DNA of 64,000 nt from Thalassobacillus sp. CUG 92003 (lineage in GTDB: Bacteria; Bacillota; Bacilli; Bacillales; Halobacillaceae). Positions 7,691 through 15,671 of this stretch are shown here, one piece after another (position 1 is the first letter of the stretch; each line of letters starts with the position of its first letter). Under the pieces are notes generated by a model. The model was not told the DNA's origin. It saw only the letters and a program-made list of their open reading frames with translations, and did no database searches. The DNA is taken from positions 124,001-188,000 of the forward strand of contig NZ_JABLSJ010000001.1 of assembly GCF_013618635.1 (NCBI RefSeq). Direction: 5' to 3'. The translations under genes were made by a program, and so were the position numbers.

Positions 7691-10210
7691 GTGAAGAAAT
7701 ATCAGACAAAATGGTTGGTCCGATTTGCATTAGCCGTCGGGTTATTGGCAACGTCGACGTTTTCGACTAATGTCAACGCCGAGACAAGTGATGGAGATGT
7801 TGTCGACTTACGGTTGATGGAAACAACTGATTTGCACAGTCATGTCATGAACTATGACTATTTCTCCGGAGAGCAGGATGACACGGTGGGGCTGGTGAAT
7901 ACAGCGACGCTGATCAACGAAGCCCGCGGTAATGTGGAGAACTCCATGCTGTTTGACAATGGTGACTTGATTCAGGGGAATCCAATGGCGGATTACATTG
8001 TTGATCAAGATGTGTTGGATGAAGAAGGACATAAGCACCCAGTCTATCAAGCTATGAATATGTTGGATTATGATGCGGGAAACTATGGGAATCACGAATT
8101 CAATTATGGTCTCGATTTCTTAAAGCAGGCTGTTTCGGGTTCTGACTTTCCTTATGTGAACGCGAACGTTTATAAAGATGATGGGGACGATGACCCGAGC
8201 AATGATGAAAACTATTTCGATCCTTACGTTATGATTGACCAGGAAGTGACGGATCAAGACGGCGATACGCATACGATCAAGGTAGGCGTGATTGGGTTTA
8301 CGCCGCCTCAGATTATGACGTGGGATAAAGATAACCTTGAGGGCAAAGTGACGACGCGTGACTTGAAAAAAACCGCGCAGAAATTCATTCCTCAAATGAA
8401 AGACGAAGGCGCTGACGTCATCGTCGGGATTGCGCACTCGGGACTCGGTTCCAAAGACGACTACAATAAAGGTGCGGAAAACCAGACGTATCAGCTTTCG
8501 ACTGTAGAAGGCTTTGACGCCTTGTTATTCGGTCACTCCCACCAGACGTTCCCGAATGAGGATTATGCAGCCCTGGATGGCAAGCATAATATCGATTTGG
8601 ACAAGGGAACGATTAATGGCGTACCGACAACGCAGGCAGGTTTCTGGGGCTCGGATCTTGGGCTTATCGACCTGCAGCTTGAGTATACCGATGGTGAGTG
8701 GAATGTGACGAACGGCAAAGCGGAAGCGCGGCCGATTTACGATTCTGAATCTGGCGAGCCTTTAGTGGAACCCGATCAGGATATCATTGATGAAGTGAAA
8801 GAAGATCATGAAGGCACGCAAGAATATGTCGCGACCCCAGTGGGTGAAACGGAAGTTCCGCTCTATAGCTATTTCGCCCAGGTGCTCGATGATCCGACCG
8901 TGCAAATCGTCAATGACGCCCAGAAAAATTACGTGGAAAAGTATATCCAAGGTACAGAGTATGGCGACTTGCCTGTTCTATCTGCCGCGGCGCCATTTAA
9001 AGCGGGCCGAGACGGTGTCAGTGACTATACCGATATTTCGGCAGGAGAATTGGCAATCAGAGATACAACATCATTGTACAAGTATCCGAACACGCTGCAG
9101 GTTTCTAAAATTACCGGCGAACAAGTTGTCGAGTGGCTGGAATGGAGCGCCGGACAATTTAATCAAATTGATGCCGATGCTGACAAGCAGCAGGAGTTAG
9201 TGAACAATGAATTCCGCAGCTACAACTTTGACGTTATCGATGGCTTAACGTATGAAATCGATGTAACCGAACCGGCTCGTTACAATGGTGATGGTGAAAA
9301 AATCAGTGATGGCGAGCGGATCAAGAACGTGAAGTATAAAGGTGAAGCGCTTGATATGGATAAAGAATTTTTGGTTGCCACGAACAACTACCGCGCGGCG
9401 TCGAAATTCGCCAATCCTGAGGGGGACAACATCGTTATCAAATCACCGGATGAAAACCGTCAAGTCCTCGTCAACTACATCCGTGATAATGCAACGATCA
9501 ATCCGAAGGCAGACGGGAATTGGTCATTCGCGCCGATTGATGGAGATCCTCAATTGACGTTCCGTTCTTCTCCTGAAGGGCAGAAGTACGCGGATAATGA
9601 GGAAGAAATCTCCTTCGTCGAGAAGCGTGATGATGGTTATGCTACGTATGCGATTGACTTAGCTGAAGATGACGGCGGTATTACCTTCCCCGATGTACCC
9701 GAGGATGACTGGGCTGCGGATTATATTTATAGTTTAGCTGAGAATGGCGTGATTAAAGGCTATCCAAATGGTAACTTCGGCCCTGAGGACACCATATCAC
9801 GCGTGCAATTTACCCTTTTGATTACGCGAGAACTTGGGTTATCACCGGAAGGGAACAGCCCATTTGAAGATGTGCGCGCCAGATATCAGGATGAAGTCAC
9901 CGCTGCTTATGAAAATGGCATTGTGAATGGGGTGAGTGACACAGAGTTTCATCCTAACGAGCCGATTACGAGAGAGCAAATGGCGGCAATGATTATGCGT
10001 GCTTACGAGTATGAAAACGGTGACTATGAAGCAACGGAAGACCACATTTATAACGATCAAGATCAGATTCGCGATGAATTCTTAGACAATGTGAGCGCGG
10101 CTCATGAACTTGAAATCATGGTCGGCTTGCCAGGGAACGAATTCCAACCGAAAGAAAGTGCCGAACGTGCTCAGGCGGCTAAAGTCGTCTACATGTTACG
10201 AAACGAATGA
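7691..10210 (+). CDS. Exported 2',3'-cyclic-nucleotide phosphodiesterase/3'-nucleotidase with C-terminal SLH domains
   Basis: An 839-residue surface enzyme that should release phosphate and nucleosides from extracellular nucleotides. Signal peptide residues 1-30 (ending VNAET). The metallophosphatase domain (about 38-340) shows TTDLHSHVM, FDNGDLIQG, GNHEFNYG, GIAHSGLG and LFGHSHQT, in the order of the CpdB/YfkN family. The 5'-nucleotidase C-terminal domain follows (about 365-620, AAAPFKAGRDG, VATNNYRA). Three SLH domains fill about 660-839. The protein is very acidic, as expected of a halophile's surface enzyme. GTG start at 7691; the ribosome binding site (AAAGGGA) is a little distant. A second SLH nucleotidase follows with the opposite domain order. 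Confidence 0.92.
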   Translation: MKKYQTKWLVRFALAVGLLATSTFSTNVNAETSDGDVVDLRLMETTDLHSHVMNYDYFSGEQDDTVGLVNTATLINEARGNVENSMLFDNGDLIQGNPMADYIVDQDVLDEEGHKHPVYQAMNMLDYDAGNYGNHEFNYGLDFLKQAVSGSDFPYVNANVYKDDGDDDPSNDENYFDPYVMIDQEVTDQDGDTHTIKVGVIGFTPPQIMTWDKDNLEGKVTTRDLKKTAQKFIPQMKDEGADVIVGIAHSGLGSKDDYNKGAENQTYQLSTVEGFDALLFGHSHQTFPNEDYAALDGKHNIDLDKGTINGVPTTQAGFWGSDLGLIDLQLEYTDGEWNVTNGKAEARPIYDSESGEPLVEPDQDIIDEVKEDHEGTQEYVATPVGETEVPLYSYFAQVLDDPTVQIVNDAQKNYVEKYIQGTEYGDLPVLSAAAPFKAGRDGVSDYTDISAGELAIRDTTSLYKYPNTLQVSKITGEQVVEWLEWSAGQFNQIDADADKQQELVNNEFRSYNFDVIDGLTYEIDVTEPARYNGDGEKISDGERIKNVKYKGEALDMDKEFLVATNNYRAASKFANPEGDNIVIKSPDENRQVLVNYIRDNATINPKADGNWSFAPIDGDPQLTFRSSPEGQKYADNEEEISFVEKRDDGYATYAIDLAEDDGGITFPDVPEDDWAADYIYSLAENGVIKGYPNGNFGPEDTISRVQFTLLITRELGLSPEGNSPFEDVRARYQDEVTAAYENGIVNGVSDTEFHPNEPITREQMAAMIMRAYEYENGDYEATEDHIYNDQDQIRDEFLDNVSAAHELEIMVGLPGNEFQPKESAERAQAAKVVYMLRNE

Positions 10211-10223
10211 TAGAGTTTAAAGA

Positions 10224-10256
10224 GGTGTCCCGGATGTAAGTTCGGGACATCCGTTT
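10224..10256 (+). terminator. Probable terminator hairpin
   Basis: TGTCCCG (10226-10232) pairs with CGGGACA (10243-10249). The downstream T tract is short. Confidence 0.55.
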
Positions 10257-10440
10257 ATATGTAATCTTTGTAAAATGACGTAATAGTTTGTAGGAATAAG
10301 AGGAAAAGTATTGTAAAATTATAGATAGAATCTATTTTGAATTTTCACAAAAATAATTGAGGGGGTGACTTTTACTGGGGGTCAATCAGATGTATAAGTG
10401 GCGTCTACATAGGGAGTTCATTGATTACTAGGGGGAGGAA

Positions 10441-12657
10441 ATGAATAATATGAAAGTTTACCAGAATAAGCGATTCATTGTTTCATCAGTCAGCGCAGCT
10501 TTAGTAGCTTCAGTGGCAGCACCAGCAATGACGGTTTCAGCAAATGACGTGTTCCCGGATGTACCGACGGACCATTTGTATCATGATGTCATTCATGATT
10601 TAGCGGATGCAGGTGTCGTAAATGGGTACCAAGACGGTACATTCCAAATGGGGGAGTCGGTCACACGCGCTGAAGCGTCTAAGATGCTCGCTCACATTCT
10701 CGAACTGGATATGGATGCTGACGCAGCTCCATTTTCGGATGTTGATGGAGATGCCTGGTATGCGGACTCTGTCAATGCTTTGTATGAAGCGGGATACATT
10801 GAAGGGGTAGGGAACGAGGAGTTTCAGCCTCACCGCGAAATGTCGCGTGCTGAATTCGCGCATCTCGTCGTTGAAGCATACGGGATTGAAGAGAAAGAAG
10901 CAGATCTGCCTTTCCAAGACTTGAAGAAAGGTGCCTGGTATATCTCAGACATTGAGACCTTGTATGCGCATGGGTTGATCAATGGGCTCACCGAAATTGA
11001 ATTCGGCCCGGAAGATGACGTGAAACGCGGCGATTTCTCATGGCTGCTCGCAAATACGGATTACATGTTCGGGGACAAGCTGCCAAAACCTGAAGACGAT
11101 CCTTATGAGCTTTCCATTATGCATACGAATGACACGCATGCCCATTTGGATAATGTGGCGAAGCGCGTGACGGCAGTGGAAGAGGAACGTGAGGAAAATC
11201 CTGAAGCATTACTACTTGATGCGGGCGATGTCTTTTCAGGTACATTGTACTTTAACGAATTCCAGGGTCAGGCCGATCTTGAATTCATGAACATGATGGA
11301 CTATGACATGATGACATTCGGCAACCACGAGTTCGACCTTGGGGCAAGTGAAGAAGGTCACCAGGCGTTATCGGAATTCGTCCAGGGGGCTGAGTTCCCA
11401 TTTGTCAGCTCTAACGTAAATTTCTCCAATGATGAGCATATGAGCGGCTTATATCATATCTATGTCAGCAAACGTCCGCACGACGGGGAAATTTACAATA
11501 GTATGATCAAGGAAGTAAACGGTGAAGAGGTCGGCTTCTTCGGCTTGACGACGGAAGAAACAGCCGATATTTCAAGTCCAGTAGATATCACGTTCGACAA
11601 TTACATTGAAACGGCAGAAGACCGTGTCGAGGTACTTGAAGCGCTTGGTGTCGATAAAATCATTGCTGTAAGTCACCTTGGTTTCAATGATAACCCGGAA
11701 TATGACAATGATCAGCTGCTTGCTGAACAAGTGGATGGCATTGACGTCATCGTCGGCGGTCACAGCCACACCGGGTTAGATGAAGCGGTGGAAGTGACGG
11801 AAGATGAGAACGGGGAAGCGAAAGATCCGACTCTCATCGTTCAGGCTGGCCAATATGGCGGTAATTTAGGCACGCTTGATGTGGAATTTGATGAGGAAGG
11901 CAAAGTTGTCGGCTATGCCAGTGAACTCATTGAGATTTCCGAACAAGAAGCGGACCCTGAAGCAGCTCAAAAGCTGGAAGAGTATTCGTCTCAAGTCGAA
12001 GAGGTCATGAATGAAGAAAGCGGCGGCGTTGCGACCGACGCGTTCCCGAATCCGCGTACCGGTGACGGCGGCGAGGTCAGCGTACGAAATAGTGAAACGG
12101 CGCTAGGTAACTTGATTACAGACGGTATGCTTAATAAAGCGAAAGAATACAACGAAGATACAGTCGCTGCATTCCAAAATAGTGGCGGCATTCGGACCTC
12201 GATCGATGAAGGCCCGATTACGATCGGTGAAATTCTCGAAGTGATGCCGTTTGGCAATACGCTTGCTACAATGGAATTGTCCGGCGAAGAGATCATGACG
12301 GCGCTGGAACATAGTGTGAGCCAGGCTCCATTGGAAAGCGGCGGCTTCCTGCAAGTTTCCGGGTTGAACTTTACGTATGACAGTTCAATGGAAGCAGGCA
12401 ATCGTGTTCAGGAGGTAACCCTGGAACAGGACGGTTCCTGGGTGGAGCTTGATGAATCAGCTGACTATACTGTTGCCACCAATGCCTTTACAGCAAAAGG
12501 CGGGGACGGCTTTGACGTCTTTGCCAACGCTTATGACGCAGGCCGCGTGACAGATCTTGGTCAAACCGACTGGGAAATCTTCCGTGACTATGTCGCAGAA
12601 CTTGGAGAAGTGACCCCTGAAACTGAAGATCGGATTGTTGATACATCTGATGAATAA
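10441..12657 (+). CDS. Exported 5'-nucleotidase/UshA-like metallophosphatase with N-terminal SLH domains
   Basis: A 738-residue surface enzyme. Signal peptide (to about residue 35, TVSAND), then three SLH domains at about 36-215, then a metallophosphatase domain (about 222-500) with MHTNDTHAH, LLDAGDVFSG, FGNHEFDLG, VSHLGF and VGGHSHTG. A 5'-nucleotidase C-terminal domain follows (about 530-720) with ALGNLITDG, FQNSGGIR and FTAKGGDGFD, the nucleotide-binding signatures of UshA-type enzymes. Two starts are possible: ATG 10441 sits two bases from GGAGG, ATG 10450 is eleven bases away; the signal peptide fits either. SLH domains are N-terminal here but C-terminal in the neighbour, so the two are not simple duplicates. 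Its own terminator follows. Confidence 0.92.
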   Translation: MNNMKVYQNKRFIVSSVSAALVASVAAPAMTVSANDVFPDVPTDHLYHDVIHDLADAGVVNGYQDGTFQMGESVTRAEASKMLAHILELDMDADAAPFSDVDGDAWYADSVNALYEAGYIEGVGNEEFQPHREMSRAEFAHLVVEAYGIEEKEADLPFQDLKKGAWYISDIETLYAHGLINGLTEIEFGPEDDVKRGDFSWLLANTDYMFGDKLPKPEDDPYELSIMHTNDTHAHLDNVAKRVTAVEEEREENPEALLLDAGDVFSGTLYFNEFQGQADLEFMNMMDYDMMTFGNHEFDLGASEEGHQALSEFVQGAEFPFVSSNVNFSNDEHMSGLYHIYVSKRPHDGEIYNSMIKEVNGEEVGFFGLTTEETADISSPVDITFDNYIETAEDRVEVLEALGVDKIIAVSHLGFNDNPEYDNDQLLAEQVDGIDVIVGGHSHTGLDEAVEVTEDENGEAKDPTLIVQAGQYGGNLGTLDVEFDEEGKVVGYASELIEISEQEADPEAAQKLEEYSSQVEEVMNEESGGVATDAFPNPRTGDGGEVSVRNSETALGNLITDGMLNKAKEYNEDTVAAFQNSGGIRTSIDEGPITIGEILEVMPFGNTLATMELSGEEIMTALEHSVSQAPLESGGFLQVSGLNFTYDSSMEAGNRVQEVTLEQDGSWVELDESADYTVATNAFTAKGGDGFDVFANAYDAGRVTDLGQTDWEIFRDYVAELGEVTPETEDRIVDTSDE

Positions 12658-12674
12658 ATCACGATCTTAATGTT

Positions 12675-12714
12675 AAGAGCCTGGTCAGCAGTTAGGCTGA
12701 TCAGGCTCTTTTTA
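12675..12714 (+). terminator. Rho-independent terminator
   Basis: AAGAGCCTGGTCAGC pairs with GCTGATCAGGCTCTT (one mismatch) around a six-base loop, followed by Ts. Confidence 0.85.
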
Positions 12715-12847
12715 AATGGTTCTGTCAACTTGACTGGGTGTACTTTGACGAAATTTAAGATGGTAGGACTTTCCTGTATGTGGTAATCTATTAATAGGAC
12801 AGCATTGATTTTTACTATACGTTTTCCGTGTGTAAGGAGGAATTTAT

Positions 12848-13063
12848 ATGAAAAAACAAGTCAGCGTCAGAATAGAAGATACCCTCAATGACGAGGTCGA
12901 GCAGCGAGCGAAAGAGTTAGGCATCAGCAAAAGTGCCTTCATTTCCTTTTCCACTCAATTTTTTCTTCATCAATTAAACTACTCGGAAAGCTCCTCTTCC
13001 GCGCAGCATAATTTTTATGAATTAATCAAAGCGAACTTAGAAACACAATATCAAAATAGCTAA
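12848..13063 (+). CDS. Small ribbon-helix-helix DNA-binding protein
   Basis: 71 residues. The N-terminal half (KKQVSVRIEDTLNDEVEQRA then KELGISKSAFISFS) has the beta-strand, helix, turn, helix pattern of CopG/Arc-type regulators. TAAGGAGG precedes the ATG at ideal spacing. No toxin gene is adjacent: the next gene is DUF6429-like and separated by a strong terminator, so a toxin-antitoxin role is not supported. Its target is unknown. Confidence 0.75.
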   Translation: MKKQVSVRIEDTLNDEVEQRAKELGISKSAFISFSTQFFLHQLNYSESSSSAQHNFYELIKANLETQYQNS

Positions 13064-13073
13064 ATCATTTACT

Positions 13074-13116
13074 CGTTCACAAAAGGCGGACAAACAACCC
13101 TTTTGTGAACGATTTT
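13074..13116 (+). terminator. Rho-independent terminator
   Basis: A perfect 13-bp stem, CGTTCACAAAAGG (13074-13086) with CCTTTTGTGAACG (13099-13111), then ATTTTA. Confidence 0.8.
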
Positions 13117-13189
13117 AGTAGGAAGGTCCAATCGAAAGCCATGTTTTCTTCAGCTATAATGAGCAGTAAAACATTGAGGAGTTGATAGA

Positions 13190-13423
13190 ATGAAGGACCA
13201 AGTCGATGAATTGACCCTCCTACTCTTGTATTTAACGTCTTTCACAGAAGACGTTGGGTTGGGTAAGGAACAAAGAAGTTGGAAAGGTTACCCGTTTGGA
13301 ACCCTGGATGCATTAAATGAAGAGCATTACATAACAGGAAGTAAGCGTGCGAAATCTATTTTCATCACGGAAAAAGGTATCGAACAAGCCCGTGAGCTGA
13401 TGAAAAAGTACAACATTGAATGA
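13190..13423 (+). CDS. DUF6429-like small protein
   Basis: 77 residues, beginning with a Leu-rich helix (LTLLLLYLTSF) and carrying RSWKGYPFGTLDAL and a C-terminal ITEKGIEQA helix. This is the pattern I associate with DUF6429, a winged-helix-like family of unknown function. GAGGAG precedes the ATG. The following oxidoreductase starts 15 bases after its stop, so the two may be co-transcribed. Confidence 0.65.
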   Translation: MKDQVDELTLLLLYLTSFTEDVGLGKEQRSWKGYPFGTLDALNEEHYITGSKRAKSIFITEKGIEQARELMKKYNIE

Positions 13424-13438
13424 ATGGAGGAGGTTGAT

Positions 13439-14404
13439 GTGAAAGCCATCATCCAACATGAATATGGTGAGGCTGATGTACTGTCTTGTACAGACCAAGC
13501 TAAACCGGACATTGGCGAAAATGAAGTGTTGATCAAAACAGCCTATACGAGTGTGAACTATGCAGATATTAAGAAACGCAATGGTAATAAAGCGTCTGGG
13601 TCATTCCCTTTCACACTAGGATTAGATGTGGCCGGCACAATAGAAGACGTTACTTACAATGGCAAGTTTTCAGTAGGAGATCGCGTGATCGCTTTTCCGA
13701 GCGGGGGTTCTTACGCGGAATATGTGAAAGCACATGACCAGCTCGTCTTTAAGATTCCTGATGAGCTCTCGTTAGATGTGGCGGCGACGATGCCGACTGT
13801 GTCGATTTTATCTTATATCCTTTTACATGAGATCGCCCACGTGAAAACTACCGACACCATTGTGATCCATAGCGCAGCTGGCGGGGTGGGCTCCATGTTG
13901 GTCCAGTTAGCGCACGTACACGGGGTGAAACACATCATCGGAACGGTCGGAAACATGAACAAAGCAGCATATGTGAAGAACTTAGGAGCGGATGCTGTCT
14001 ATACCTATGAAACGTTTAAAGATGCTGTTTTAAACGAAACACAACAGGCAGGTGCAGATGTCATTTTTGACTCGGTGGCCGGCGACGTGACGCGAAGCAG
14101 TCTGGATTGTTTAGCTTTATATGGCACACTCGTACAATTCGGTAACAGCAGTGGCAAGGCAGGGACGTTCAAAACGAGTGACGTTCATAGCAGCTGCCGG
14201 AATGTGAAAGGGTTCAGCCTGGGCACAACCCGGCAACATGACCCATCTCGTCTAGCTCCCGTGGCTGAAAAAGTGCTGGCGTTATTTGCCTCCGAGCACG
14301 TGACCTTGCCGATTGCCCAGGTATTCAATTTAGAGGAAGCCTCCCAAGCCCATGCTTTAATCGAAAGCCGTCAATATGAGGGGAAAGTATTATTGAAGGT
14401 GTAG
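13439..14404 (+). CDS. Zinc-independent MDR-family quinone oxidoreductase
   Basis: A 321-residue cytoplasmic NAD(P)H-dependent oxidoreductase of the medium-chain dehydrogenase superfamily. The start is set at GTG 13439 because GGAGGAGG (13426-13433) precedes it; the upstream in-frame ATG at 13424 overlaps that site. The N-terminal GroES-like domain (about 1-115) lacks the Cys/His zinc ligands of alcohol dehydrogenases. The nucleotide-binding fold has IHSAAGGVGSMLVQLA at about residue 140. It reduces quinones or enones in the usual family members; the physiological substrate is unknown. No clear terminator directly follows. Confidence 0.85.
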   Translation: MKAIIQHEYGEADVLSCTDQAKPDIGENEVLIKTAYTSVNYADIKKRNGNKASGSFPFTLGLDVAGTIEDVTYNGKFSVGDRVIAFPSGGSYAEYVKAHDQLVFKIPDELSLDVAATMPTVSILSYILLHEIAHVKTTDTIVIHSAAGGVGSMLVQLAHVHGVKHIIGTVGNMNKAAYVKNLGADAVYTYETFKDAVLNETQQAGADVIFDSVAGDVTRSSLDCLALYGTLVQFGNSSGKAGTFKTSDVHSSCRNVKGFSLGTTRQHDPSRLAPVAEKVLALFASEHVTLPIAQVFNLEEASQAHALIESRQYEGKVLLKV

Positions 14405-14483
14405 TCTAACATCTCAGTCCGTCATTCTGTAAGCTTATTTACTCGATTTTCGAGATAACCGGGTTTCGTTGCCATATTATGAG

Positions 14484-14521
14484 TCAGTCCATACGCCGCT
14501 GACCAAGACGCCTCTGCTTTC
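14484..14521 (+). repeat. Partial copy of a Bacillaceae-type intergenic element
   Basis: CAGTCCATACGCCGCTGACC followed by a CGCCTCTGCTTT end. The same block ends the longer element at 22774-22901. The rest of 14405-14633 shows no gene. Confidence 0.6.
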
Positions 14522-14633
14522 AGGTGGGAGTCTCGCAACTTCCCAACCACCCCATTCGATAGTGGGGAGAAACGAACCATTTCCTCAGAAAGGGGCGTCT
14601 ACCACATCGTTGGTTTAACAAACACCATAAATA

Positions 14634-14685
14634 AAAAGACCTTCAATATTCATCCTAGATGGGTGATATATTGAAGGTCTTTTGT
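14634..14685. terminator. Bidirectional terminator between oxidoreductase and slaP
   Basis: A 16-bp perfect stem (14634-14649 with 14668-14683) flanked by A tracts and T tracts, so it can stop transcription from both converging genes. Confidence 0.85.
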
Positions 14686-14762
14686 TAACAATTCTATTCT
14701 TTTCAATAAATACTAAGTTTCAAGCTATCTGCCTTAGAGTTTTTTCACTCTAGCTAAAAAGG

Positions 14763-15671
14763 TCAATTCTGCACAGGATATGCCTTCCATTTCGACAAGT
14801 CGATGGCATCAGACTTGATCATGGACTCCGGAAAAATGAAGGTCCATGGCTTGCTCGTGTTCGCTTTCACTTCTAAATCATCAAGCTTAAACCCGCCTTC
14901 TGCAATGACCGATCCCGTGGCGTCTTCTACTTTCAGCGGCAGTTTTTGCAAGGTGACACCTTTTTCACTGCCGTTGCGGATTAACATGGTGACATGCAGG
15001 TTGCCGTTGTCCGCCTGTTTGGCTTGAAGACCGAGAAAGTTCACTTCGCCTGAACGAGGCGGCTTCATTTGCTCTACATACGTCTTCAATTTCTCCACGT
15101 CTTCTGTAGCCAGCGATTGCTGCCAGCTTTGCTCTAACTCAAGTGCATGCTTCTGGGACGCCTTTTTCAATTCAAAAGCGAGCTGCCAGCCGCTGACAGG
15201 CACACTGTCATCGGGCGTGGTCATCGCTTGTTTGTCGAACGTGAACGTCCAGGGTCGGCTTGAATGGCCGGGCAGTTCCCCGAGGGCTCCCAGTTCGAAC
15301 GTTTTCCGTGCGACCCGGTTGCCTTGTTTATCAAGGAGCAGGATGCCGGTTTCCTTAAGTTGAATGCTTTTCGGCAGCGCATTCCGCACAAAGGCATCAA
15401 CGATGAATGTATCGTTTTCTTTTTTGATATCGACGCCCTGGATGCTGATTTGATTTGGCTTGAGCGGCGGCAGATCGTTGTTCCAAAAGCGGTACACGTA
15501 GGTTTCCTCTTCAGCTAACTGCCAGTCCGGATGAAATGAGAGCTCAGGGTAGACCGCCGTTTCTTCTGCGTCGGTGTCCTCCACGTCAGTCAACTCAGCG
15601 GCATTGACGGCACTCGGGTCATAGGATGTCTCATCTTCTGTTTGGTTCTTTTTCTTTAAAAACTTAAACAT
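14763..15671 (-). CDS. slaP: Accessory Sec system S-layer assembly protein
   Basis: A 302-residue cytoplasmic protein with no signal peptide that partners SecA2 in exporting S-layer proteins (known for SlaP of Bacillus anthracis). It has two repeats of the SLAP duplication domain, at about 70-150 (ISIQGVDIKK, FVRNALPKSI, SSRPWTFTF) and 210-290 (VNFLGLQAKQ, LIRNGSEKGV, SKPWTFIF), behind an acidic N-terminal linker (about 15-45). Its start overlaps the secA2 stop by eight bases, with AGGAG inside secA2, so translation is coupled. The neighbours on both sides are SLH proteins, the likely cargo. Confidence 0.9.
   Translation of the reverse strand: MFKFLKKKNQTEDETSYDPSAVNAAELTDVEDTDAEETAVYPELSFHPDWQLAEEETYVYRFWNNDLPPLKPNQISIQGVDIKKENDTFIVDAFVRNALPKSIQLKETGILLLDKQGNRVARKTFELGALGELPGHSSRPWTFTFDKQAMTTPDDSVPVSGWQLAFELKKASQKHALELEQSWQQSLATEDVEKLKTYVEQMKPPRSGEVNFLGLQAKQADNGNLHVTMLIRNGSEKGVTLQKLPLKVEDATGSVIAEGGFKLDDLEVKANTSKPWTFIFPESMIKSDAIDLSKWKAYPVQN

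Noticed and set aside
12848-13423. Toxin-antitoxin pair (ribbon-helix-helix protein plus next small gene)
   Set aside because: A strong terminator separates the two genes, and the second looks like a DUF6429 protein rather than a toxin.
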